Part shown: positions 1-4,997 of the stretch, piece by piece | Layout of the letters: each line of letters starts with the position of its first letter | Position numbering within the stretch: position 1 is the first letter of the stretch | Assembly (NCBI GenBank): GCA_029562045.1 | Contig: JAKQWJ010000124.1 | Location: 1 to 6,020 of the forward strand | Length of the DNA: 6,020 nucleotides | Source: Spirochaetota bacterium | Lineage (GTDB): Bacteria > Spirochaetota > Spirochaetia > DTKZ01 | Direction of reading: 5' to 3' | Program-made: the position numbers and the translations under genes | Notes under the pieces: model-generated | Told to the model about the DNA's origin: nothing | The model's input: only the letters and a program-made list of their open reading frames with translations | Databases searched by the model: none

Positions 1-347
1 TCGTCGACGGCTGGCCGGTGGTCATCCAGCTTTCCCATCTCCCCCATCGCCTTTTCACCGACTTCGGGACAAAAAAACGGGATCTGGAAACCCGGTCTCT
101 TCACGCCATCATCGAGGAGGACTACCGTCTGGTCTTTCAGAATGCCGAGCGCACCGTCGAGGCGATCCCCGCTCCCAGCCGGGAAGCGGACCTGCTCAAG
201 ATCGCCCCGGGCAGCCCCGTCCTCTACAGCACCAGCGTCTGGAAGACTGCGGATAACATTCCCGTGGAGTATGTGCTGGAATGGTACCGGGGAGACCGCA
301 GCCAGTTCAAGATACAGATGGGGAGGACCACCGGCGCCACCGCCTGA
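1..347 (+). CDS. GntR-family transcriptional regulator, UTRA domain (C-terminal part)
   Basis: The gene is cut at its 5' end by the window edge. The reading frame enters at base 3 and gives 114 residues before TGA at 345-347. These match the distal half of a UTRA ligand-binding domain: an entry strand followed by a GSPVLY turn at residues 70-75, a typical IPVEYVLEWYRGDR segment ending at residue 99, and a short Arg-rich tail. In the GntR/HutC subfamily this domain follows an N-terminal winged helix and binds a small effector such as a sugar phosphate or organic acid, which changes DNA binding. The DNA-binding half is outside the window, so only the effector part is seen. It converges on the TRAP/SIS operon, for which it is a plausible controller (inference). 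The GTG at 18 is internal and not a start. Confidence 0.85.
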   Translation, partial: VDGWPVVIQLSHLPHRLFTDFGTKKRDLETRSLHAIIEEDYRLVFQNAERTVEAIPAPSREADLLKIAPGSPVLYSTSVWKTADNIPVEYVLEWYRGDRSQFKIQMGRTTGATA

Positions 348-352
348 GGGGT

Positions 353-379
353 TCCGTCCGGCCATGGGAGCGGGACGGA
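353..379 (+). terminator. Possible weak terminator hairpin after the regulator gene
   Basis: A perfect 7-bp inverted repeat, TCCGTCC (353-359) and GGACGGA (373-379), encloses a 13-nt loop and lies 6 bp after the regulator stop codon. Only a mixed TTCTCTC tract follows, not a clean T-run, so intrinsic termination would be weak. The position supports the call and the poor tail weakens it. Confidence 0.3.
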
Positions 380-384
380 TTCTC

Positions 385-502
385 TCGGAGAGACGCTTGT
401 GACGCACCCGCCGGATCGGGGCCACAGATCCCGGCGCCGGCCCCACCTCCGGCCGCGTCGGATCCCTGCCGCCGGACCGGATCCCGGCCGGCGACTCTCC
501 GA
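385..502. repeat. Long inverted repeat framing a palindromic GC-rich gap
   Basis: TCGGAGAGACGC at 385-396 and GCGACTCTCCGA at 491-502 are inverted copies matching at 11 of 12 positions. The 94 bp between them carry further palindromes: GGGGCC (418-423) against GGCCCC (439-444), and CGGATCCC twice (459-466 and 478-485). The element fills most of the space between two convergent genes, so a transcript from either strand could fold into a branched structure. It may act as a two-way transcription barrier, an mRNA 3'-end protector or a dispersed REP-like element. No gene is evident within it. Confidence 0.45.
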
Positions 503-532
503 CCCGGTGGTCAAACGGGGCCGGGGCTCCGC

Positions 533-1291
533 CTAGAGATGCTTGATCAGGGGCCGCCACTTCTCCTCGAGACTGCGGTTCGTGGCGTCCCCGCCGGGGA
601 GGTTGGCGCTCATCCAGATGGGTGGCTCCACCCCCATGGCCTTGAGCCGGCGCACCGTCTCCAGCATCAGCAGGTTCATGGTGAAGACATTGCAGAGGGT
701 GGCGGTGGGCCCCACCTTCTGGGCCACCCCCTCGATGGGCACCACGGCGTCCCCGTAGGGAAGATGGCAGTCGATGAAGAAGTCCACCTCCTGGTAGAGG
801 TTCTTCCCCGAGGGGTGCCGTGAGGGGTGGTCCTTGGCCAGGGAGTCGGCGAAGCCCCTGGAGGTTATGGCTATGGACACCATCTTCCGTTTCCGGGCCT
901 CCAGGGCCGCGTCGATGGTCATGGCGTTGATCCCGTAGGCGTTGACGATGATGAGGACCTCCCCGGGCTCCAGACCCACCCGGTAGGCGTCCAGGACCTG
1001 CTTGGCGTAGCCCGGGGTCCGCTCCACATAGTTGGACCTCTTGGCCCCGTGGATCAGGTTCGTTCCCGCGTCCAGGATGGCGTTGATGGGGGCCAGCCCC
1101 CCGGAGCGCCACAGGGTTTCCTCCACCGCCAGATTGGAATGACCCCCCGGGCCGATGACATGGATCATGCCTCCGGCGGCGATCTTTTTGGCCATCGCCT
1201 CCGCGGCGGCCCCCAGGCCGGGGTTGTCCGTGGCGATGGCCTCCAGAAGACCCTGCACGGTGGTGAGGTACAATTTGGCTTCGTTGGTCAT
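533..1291 (-). CDS. SIS-domain protein, UPF0309/COG4821 type
   Basis: This is a 252-residue cytosolic protein with a single SIS (sugar isomerase) fold over its length, the usual size for UPF0309. Family marks in order are IHVIGPGGHS at 43-52 (phosphate-loop region), the strand-turn VLIIVNAYG at 112-120, SRHPSGKNLY at 157-166, KVGPTAT at 192-198 and SANLPGGDATN at 228-238. SIS domains bind phosphosugars in isomerases, the MurNAc-6-phosphate etherase and regulators; the reaction of this family is not established to my knowledge. In other members I recall SNSG where this one has NAYG (117-120), so sugar-phosphate contacts may differ. The start at 1291 is chosen over an in-frame ATG at 1324 because AAGGAG lies 6 nt before it and because its ATG overlaps the dctQ stop as ATGA (1288-1291). 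That overlap implies coupled translation. It is the last gene of the TRAP operon and probably acts on the imported compound or a product of it (inference). Confidence 0.88.
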   Translation of the reverse strand: MTNEAKLYLTTVQGLLEAIATDNPGLGAAAEAMAKKIAAGGMIHVIGPGGHSNLAVEETLWRSGGLAPINAILDAGTNLIHGAKRSNYVERTPGYAKQVLDAYRVGLEPGEVLIIVNAYGINAMTIDAALEARKRKMVSIAITSRGFADSLAKDHPSRHPSGKNLYQEVDFFIDCHLPYGDAVVPIEGVAQKVGPTATLCNVFTMNLLMLETVRRLKAMGVEPPIWMSANLPGGDATNRSLEEKWRPLIKHL

Positions 1292-1752
1292 TTTTTTCTC
1301 CTTGCAATGATATGATCGATGCAAAACAGGCTCATGAAGAAGGCGCAGACCGGAACGGCCATGTAGGCGTATCCGGTGGGAACATCCCAGGTTTCGAAGG
1401 GAATCTCCATCCGGACCCGGGTCACCTGGACACCGTACACCATCAGGGCCGTCATGAAACCCAGAAAGAGAATCTCCCCCGCAAGAACGACCCGTTTGCG
1501 CATCCCCGCGGGCATCCTGTCCTGGAAGAAATCCATCACCAGGTGGTCGTTGCGGTAGTACAGGGCGGAGGTCCCGAGAAAGACCATCCAGATGAAGGCG
1601 AAGCGGATGAGGCTCTCCATGAAAAGCCAGGACACCCCCAGGATGTTCCGCAGCAGGATGTTCAGGGATGTGAGGCCCAGAAGCAGGGCGAAAAGAAGAC
1701 CGGTGAGGGTCTCCACGGCCCGCTCGAACTTCAGCAGGATTTTCGAGAACAT
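1288..1752 (-). CDS. dctQ: TRAP transporter small permease subunit (DctQ family)
   Basis: A 154-residue inner-membrane protein of normal size for DctQ, with four hydrophobic segments near residues 15-36, 46-65, 88-108 and 128-148. The conserved second-helix pattern is present: E46, R50, FIW at 53-55, FLG at 58-60, then R67 and H70. DctQ pairs with the large DctM subunit to form the membrane part of the transporter, which takes substrate from the periplasmic binding protein in an ion-driven manner. The gene starts 10 bp after dctM stops, and its Shine-Dalgarno AAGGAG (1758-1763) shares a base with the dctM TGA. Its own stop overlaps the SIS gene start. The charged RRKK C-terminus fits a cytoplasmic end. 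Substrate specificity cannot be read from this subunit, so the symbol denotes the family only. Confidence 0.9.
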   Translation of the reverse strand: MFSKILLKFERAVETLTGLLFALLLGLTSLNILLRNILGVSWLFMESLIRFAFIWMVFLGTSALYYRNDHLVMDFFQDRMPAGMRKRVVLAGEILFLGFMTALMVYGVQVTRVRMEIPFETWDVPTGYAYMAVPVCAFFMSLFCIDHIIARRKK

Positions 1753-1762
1753 CCCCCCTCCT

Positions 1763-3040
1763 TCACAGTATGAGATTGGGCAGCCACAGGACGATCTGGG
1801 GAATGTAGGTGGCGGCGATGAGGACCAGAATCAGCACCCCGATATGGGGCAGAAGCTCCCGGACCAGGGCATTGATGGAAACCTTGGCGATCTTCGTCTG
1901 GATGAAGAGCAGAGCCCCCACCGGCGGGGTGATGAGCCCGATCATCAGGTTCAGCACGTAGATGACCCCGTAATGGACGGGATCGATGCCCAGCCCCGTG
2001 GCCACCGGAAGCATCACCGGGAAGAAGATCAGCATCACCGGGACCGCGTCGAGGACGCAGCCCATGAGGAGGAGAAAAACCAGCGTAAAAAAGAGGTACA
2101 TGTTCCGGGACATGTTCCAGGAAACGATGAGATGGTACAGCTGCTTCCCCAGCTGTTCGGAGGCCACGATGTACTGAAAGAGGCCCACCACCGCGAAGAT
2201 GATCATGATGGAGGTGCAGAACACCGCGGTGTCCCGGACGGTGTCAAAAAAAATCTTCCAGGTGATGGTCCGGTACACGACGGTGGAAATGAAGAGGATA
2301 TAGAGGATGGACAGGGCCGCCACTTCCACCAGGGTGACGAAACCGAAGACCACTCCGCTCAGAACGATGAGAGGGGCGATGAGGGCCAGGATGGTATCCT
2401 TCAGCAGGGCGACGAAATCCCCGAAAGTGCGCTTCGCCTCCACCCGGGGATAGCCCCTCCGGTTGGCCTGAATTGTCACCAGAATCCAGAGCACCAGGGC
2501 GATGAGCAGTCCGGGGATGAAGCCCCCGATGAACATCCTGCCGATGGAGACCCCGCTGATGATGCCGATGAGCATCATGGGGATGCTGGGCGGGATGATG
2601 GGCCCCACGATGGCGGAACTGGAGTTGATGGCCGCCGAAAAGGTGTCGTCGTAGCCCCGTTCCTTCATGATGGGGTGCAGGACCGCGGAGGTGGAGCTGG
2701 CGTCGGAGACGGCGGATCCCGAAATACCCGCCAGAAAAACGCTGACCACGATGGACACGTAGGCCAGCCCCGCCCGGTGCCGGCCGACGAAAAAATCGGC
2801 GAAACTGGTGAGCTTCCGGGTGATGCCCGTGGAACTCATCAGGTTTCCCGCCAGAATGAAAAAGGGGATGGCGATGAGGGTGTCGGAGTTGACCCCCCCC
2901 ACCATCTGGGAAACCGCCACCCGGAGGGACACATCCCCCCGCAGCAGGATATAGACCAGACCGCTGGCTCCCATGGAAAACCAGATGGAGAAGCCCAGTC
3001 CGATCATCGCGAACATCAGGATGAACAAAAGGACTATCAC
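1763..3040 (-). CDS. dctM: TRAP transporter large permease subunit (DctM family)
   Basis: A 425-residue, very hydrophobic inner-membrane protein, the standard DctM length. Signatures in order are IPFFILAGNLM at 58-68, GSAVSDASS at 108-116, PPSIPMM at 150-156, a Pro/Val-rich segment with FFPVMLP at 339-345, GIDPVHYGVI at 351-360 and GLITPPVG at 368-375. These belong to the two inverted-topology halves of the ion-transporter superfamily fold that carry the substrate path. The segment usually read as TPTE is TLVE here (236-239), a mild variant. The start is GTG at 3040, with GAGGTG (3046-3051) 5 nt upstream; the ATG 24 bp inside (codon 9) has no ribosome site. The gene lies between dctP and dctQ, so the order is P-M-Q rather than the common P-Q-M. 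The transported compound is not known. Confidence 0.93.
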   Translation of the reverse strand: MIVLLFILMFAMIGLGFSIWFSMGASGLVYILLRGDVSLRVAVSQMVGGVNSDTLIAIPFFILAGNLMSSTGITRKLTSFADFFVGRHRAGLAYVSIVVSVFLAGISGSAVSDASSTSAVLHPIMKERGYDDTFSAAINSSSAIVGPIIPPSIPMMLIGIISGVSIGRMFIGGFIPGLLIALVLWILVTIQANRRGYPRVEAKRTFGDFVALLKDTILALIAPLIVLSGVVFGFVTLVEVAALSILYILFISTVVYRTITWKIFFDTVRDTAVFCTSIMIIFAVVGLFQYIVASEQLGKQLYHLIVSWNMSRNMYLFFTLVFLLLMGCVLDAVPVMLIFFPVMLPVATGLGIDPVHYGVIYVLNLMIGLITPPVGALLFIQTKIAKVSINALVRELLPHIGVLILVLIAATYIPQIVLWLPNLIL

Positions 3041-3045
3041 CGGGA

Positions 3046-3051
3046 CACCTC
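3046..3051 (-). promoter_or_regulatory. Ribosome-binding site deciding the GTG start of dctM
   Basis: On the minus strand these bases read GAGGTG, 5 nt before the GTG at 3040. No comparable site precedes the internal ATG at 3016, so the GTG start is preferred. Confidence 0.6.
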
Positions 3052-3063
3052 GCGGGGAGGAAA

Positions 3064-3081
3064 GGGCCGGCTGGGCGGCCC
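3064..3081 (-). other. Intercistronic hairpin between dctP and dctM
   Basis: GGGCCG (3064-3069) and CGGCCC (3076-3081) form a perfect 6-bp GC stem with a 6-nt loop, and AA/TT can add pairs across a bulged C. It lies in the 61-bp gap between the dctP stop and the dctM start, just before the dctM ribosome site. No T-run follows on the minus strand, so it is not a classic terminator. Such a stem could slow 3' decay of the dctP message and keep the binding protein more abundant than the permeases (inference). Confidence 0.5.
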
Positions 3082-3101
3082 CTTCTCCCCATCGCAGAAC
3101 G

Positions 3102-4097
3102 CTACATTGCGGCGATCCGGGCCAGCAGTCCCGCCGGCCACTTGACCCCTTCCCAATCGTTGAACAGCCCCTCCAGCTCCCGGCGGATCAGATCCAGCCG
3201 CAGTTCCGGTTCGGTAACCACGGTCATGTGCTTCCGCAAGGTGGCGTAGGCGCCGTCGAACATCTCGCTGGTGAGGCGGGTGACCAGGGCTCCCGCCTCT
3301 TCGGCGGCATCGAAAAAAATCTTTTTATCCCCCTCGCTGAGCCCCTTGTGGAAGGCCGGGTTGATGTAGAAGGTTTCGATGTCCCGGATGTAATCGGTCT
3401 TCATGTAGAACTTCTGGACCTCGTACATGCTGCTGTTGGCCACCGTGATGGCCCCGTTCTCCTGGGCGTCCACCACCCCGGTTTTCAGGGAAACATAGAG
3501 GTCCGCCAGGGGTATCTGCTGAGGCAGGGCCCCGAGCTTTTTCATGGTCCGCAGGACCACTTCACTGGCAGCGGTGCGGATCTTCAGTCCCTTGAAATCC
3601 GCCGGGGTCAGAATCCGGCGGTTGGCGCTGAGACCCCGGGGGGCGGTGTCTCCGGTGATGTTCAGCAGTTTTACCCCCGTGGCCGCCTCCGCGGCGGCGA
3701 TGAGGGGTTTGAAGTCCTCCGACAGCATGACCTTGCGCATGTGTCCGTAGTCCCGGTACAGGAAGGGAATGGCGGTGATCTCGAAGGCCTCGCCGCCCTT
3801 GATGAAGGCCAGGGTGTTGATGCCGCCGTAGACGAGATCCAGGTCCCCGGTCTTCACCTGGGCGAACATCTCCAGAATGCCCCCCAGCTGGCTGTTGGGG
3901 AAAACATTGATCTTTATCCGCCCGCCGGTCCGCTCCTCCACCAGTCTGGCGAAGAGCTCCGCCCCCTTGTGGGTGGGGTGAGCCTCGTCACGGATGTGGC
4001 CCAGTTTGAGGGCCCTTCGCTGCTCCTGCTGGGCCCCCGCCAGGGCAAGACCGGCGATCAGACAAACCAGAAAAAGAACTGAAAACATCCTCTTCAT
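3102..4097 (-). CDS. dctP: TRAP transporter periplasmic substrate-binding protein (DctP family)
   Basis: A 331-residue exported protein of typical DctP length. Residues 1-22 are a Sec-type signal peptide: K2 R3, a hydrophobic core, and a likely cut near ALA-GA or AGA-QQ. There is no usable lipobox cysteine. Mature-domain marks are FPNSQLGG at 66-73, RGLSANRR at 154-161, LKIRTA at 171-176, LPQQIPLADLYVSL at 191-204 and VDAQENG at 209-215. R174 is the conserved arginine that binds the substrate carboxylate in this family, so the ligand is probably an organic or sugar acid. The start at 4097 (ATG) is preferred over the adjacent GTG at 4100 because GGAGG lies 6 nt before the ATG but only 3 nt before the GTG. 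It is the first gene of the operon, behind a good promoter. No residue pattern tells me whether the ligand is a C4-dicarboxylate, a sialic acid or a uronate; the SIS partner favours a sugar acid (inference). Confidence 0.94.
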   Translation of the reverse strand: MKRMFSVLFLVCLIAGLALAGAQQEQRRALKLGHIRDEAHPTHKGAELFARLVEERTGGRIKINVFPNSQLGGILEMFAQVKTGDLDLVYGGINTLAFIKGGEAFEITAIPFLYRDYGHMRKVMLSEDFKPLIAAAEAATGVKLLNITGDTAPRGLSANRRILTPADFKGLKIRTAASEVVLRTMKKLGALPQQIPLADLYVSLKTGVVDAQENGAITVANSSMYEVQKFYMKTDYIRDIETFYINPAFHKGLSEGDKKIFFDAAEEAGALVTRLTSEMFDGAYATLRKHMTVVTEPELRLDLIRRELEGLFNDWEGVKWPAGLLARIAAM

Positions 4098-4101
4098 CAC
4101 G

Positions 4102-4108
4102 CACCTCC
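4102..4108 (-). promoter_or_regulatory. Strong ribosome-binding site of dctP
   Basis: The minus strand reads GGAGGTG here. GGAGG sits 6 nt before the ATG at 4097, which sets that codon as the start rather than the GTG immediately upstream. It is the strongest Shine-Dalgarno in the operon, in line with high demand for the binding protein. Confidence 0.7.
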
Positions 4109-4141
4109 GAAACCGGAATGGGAGAAATATGGGATTGAAAA

Positions 4142-4159
4142 GACATGATTTTTTACGTC
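4142..4159. promoter_or_regulatory. Quasi-palindrome in the dctP leader, possible operator
   Basis: GACAT (4142-4146) and ACGTC (4155-4159) form an inverted repeat matching at 4 of 5 positions with an 8-bp A/T spacer, just downstream of the predicted dctP transcription start. A GntR-type dimer could sit on such a site and block transcription. The match is short and could be chance. Confidence 0.2.
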
Positions 4160-4168
4160 CCTATTTTA

Positions 4169-4196
4169 ACTATAGCATGGAGATCTTGTTTGTCAA
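4169..4196 (-). promoter_or_regulatory. Sigma70-type promoter for the TRAP/SIS operon
   Basis: Read on the minus strand, a perfect TTGACA -35 box (4191-4196) and a TATAGT -10 box (4169-4174, 5 of 6 to consensus) are separated by 16 bp. Transcription would begin near 4162, leaving a leader of about 65 nt before dctP. The surrounding DNA is clearly richer in A/T than the genes. No other promoter of similar quality precedes any gene of the operon, so all four genes are probably driven from here. Confidence 0.75.
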
Positions 4197-4247
4197 TGAA
4201 ATCGGCGTCGGGAACCACGGCGGAGAACCATTTGCCTTGATTCCCCC

Positions 4248-4280
4248 ATCGGACCTGAGTAGCTTTGATTCAGGATTGAT
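4248..4280. promoter_or_regulatory. Interrupted inverted repeat upstream of the AhpD-like gene
   Basis: ATC-N3-CCTGA (4248-4258) is mirrored by TCAGG-N3-GAT (4270-4280) around an 11-bp centre. It lies 37 bp before the start codon of the AhpD-like gene, where a regulator could act. TTGATTC also occurs twice nearby (4237-4243 and 4265-4271). No convincing -35/-10 pair was found on the plus strand. This could be an operator or a chance match. Confidence 0.25.
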
Positions 4281-4316
4281 GCGGGAAATGAAAGCAGTCC
4301 GATGGAGGTTAACGAT

Positions 4317-4805
4317 ATGAAGGAGCGGATAGATTATTTCAAAACCGCACCGGATGGGGCCGGTATCCTGGCAAAGCTGGAAGGTTATATCCGGGAATCG
4401 GGTCTGGACCGGGATCTTATAGAACTGGTCAAACTGCGGGCCTCGCAGATAAACGGCTGCGCCTTCTGCATCGACATGCACACCAAGGACGCCCGCTCCC
4501 ACGGGGAGAGCGAGCAGCGCCTTTACGGGGTGACGGCCTGGCGGGAGGCGCCCTTTTACACCGGCAGGGAACGGGCCGCCCTGGCCTGGGCCGAGGCGGT
4601 GACGCTGATCGGCCGGGACCATGTCCCCGACGCGGTCTATGACGAGGCCCGCCGGTTCTTTTCCGAAAAGGAACTGGTGGATCTCACCCTTGCCGTCATC
4701 GCCATCAACTCCTGGAACCGGCTGGCCATCAGCTTCCGTTCGACGCCGGGCTCCTACCAGCCCGATCACCCGACGACGAAAAAAGCCGTGCCCGCGGCGA
4801 CCTGA
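4317..4805 (+). CDS. Carboxymuconolactone decarboxylase / AhpD-like protein
   Basis: A 162-residue cytosolic protein with the all-helical AhpD/CMD fold. The redox centre is intact: E36 in the helix before it, then C48-A-F-C51-x3-H55, within KLRASQINGCAFCIDMHT. In AhpD the CxxC pair and histidine reduce peroxides or relay electrons, and this subgroup is usually annotated as alkylhydroperoxidase-like rather than as a true decarboxylase. Downstream family marks are AWREAPFYTGRERAALAW (74-91) and the NSWNRLAI helix (131-138). The tail after residue 145 is short and polar. The start at 4317 is chosen because GGAGG (4304-4308) is 8 nt upstream; the in-frame ATG at 4302 overlaps that site. It diverges from dctP and shares its control region. 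The physiological substrate is unknown; a link to oxidative stress is inferred from the family only. Confidence 0.9.
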   Translation: MKERIDYFKTAPDGAGILAKLEGYIRESGLDRDLIELVKLRASQINGCAFCIDMHTKDARSHGESEQRLYGVTAWREAPFYTGRERAALAWAEAVTLIGRDHVPDAVYDEARRFFSEKELVDLTLAVIAINSWNRLAISFRSTPGSYQPDHPTTKKAVPAAT

Positions 4806-4824
4806 GTGGCGGGAGCAGCCGGCC

Positions 4825-4847
4825 CGGGGGCCGCCCTCTCCGGGAGG
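4825..4847. repeat. 23-bp direct repeat, copy 1
   Basis: This stretch is identical over 23 bp to 4914-4936 and contains the core GCCGCCCTCTCCGGGAGG. It begins 20 bp after the AhpD-like stop codon. CCTC and GAGG inside it can pair around TCCGG. The flanks differ, so the identical block ends sharply on both sides. Confidence 0.8.
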
Positions 4848-4848
4848 A

Positions 4849-4876
4849 GCGCCCGTCGTTTGCGGAAAAAGGGCGC
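4849..4876. other. GC hairpin between the two direct repeats
   Basis: GCGCCC (4849-4854) and GGGCGC (4871-4876) are perfect inverted copies around a 16-nt loop. AGG (4845-4847) and CCT (4878-4880) extend the stem beyond one mismatch. There is no T-run on either side, so it is a poor intrinsic terminator, though it may contribute to ending the AhpD-like transcript. Confidence 0.4.
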
Positions 4877-4913
4877 CCCTGCGGTGACAAAAAGTCCGGC
4901 GGCTGGGGTCTGG

Positions 4914-4936
4914 CGGGGGCCGCCCTCTCCGGGAGG
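4914..4936. repeat. 23-bp direct repeat, copy 2
   Basis: Exact match to 4825-4847, 89 bp further along. In this copy the following bases extend the palindrome, so it forms a much stronger hairpin than copy 1. It ends 61 bp before the ATPase start codon. Confidence 0.8.
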
Positions 4937-4957
4937 GGCGGCCGGCTAAAAACGGCC
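4918..4957 (+). promoter_or_regulatory. Competing hairpins in the ATPase leader
   Basis: GGCCG (4918-4922) plus CCCTC (4923-4927) pair with GAGGG (4933-4937) plus CGGCC (4939-4943), a 10-bp stem with one bulged G. Alternatively GGCCG (4940-4944) pairs with CGGCC (4953-4957) around an A-rich loop. The two stems share bases 4940-4943, so they cannot form together. This is the geometry of an attenuator, but no T-run and no known riboswitch motif is visible, and GC-rich gaps fold readily by chance. Confidence 0.3.
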
Positions 4958-4997
4958 CCGGGCATCGGTCTCCGGCGGCGGCACAGGAGGAACTGGG

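Noticed and set aside
71..77. Runs of 7-8 identical bases (A at 71-77, A at 2246-2253, A at 3313-3319, T at 5766-5773) as frameshift or phase-variation sites
   Set aside because: Each fits ordinary Lys-Lys or Phe-Phe codons in an unbroken frame, with no alternative frame worth reaching and no stop nearby that would signal switching.
281..823. Open frame of 180 codons on the plus strand across the convergent gap
   Set aside because: It overlaps the real end of the UTRA gene and runs antisense into the SIS gene; the product is low-complexity Pro/Gly.
1292..1324. Eleven-codon N-terminal extension of the SIS protein
   Set aside because: It would overlap dctQ more deeply, lacks a ribosome site, and would place the strong AAGGAG inside the coding region.
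1592..3145. Open frame of 517 codons on the plus strand
   Set aside because: It lies antisense to dctM and parts of its neighbours, and is rich in His, Asp, Gly and Gln with no domain. It is a by-product of GC-rich codon use opposite a conserved permease.
4062..4064. Cysteine in the DctP leader as a lipoprotein anchor
   Set aside because: The Cys is residue 12, inside the hydrophobic core and without a lipobox, so a normal signal-peptidase cut after the core is more likely.
2973..4082. Open frame of 369 codons on the plus strand
   Set aside because: Antisense to dctP, whose motifs and signal peptide are clear. No recognisable protein and no ribosome site.
4302..4316. Upstream ATG giving five extra residues to the AhpD-like protein
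   Set aside because: Its codons coincide with the GGAGG that serves the ATG at 4317, and it has no site of its own.
4825..4936. Direct repeats as a CRISPR array or attachment sites
   Set aside because: There are only two copies, the repeat is itself palindromic, no cas, integrase or tRNA gene is present, and the DNA between them has no cargo.
4806..4997. M-box riboswitch before the Mg2+-type ATPase
   Set aside because: I could not find the conserved M-box core. The gap consists of GC stems and a direct repeat.
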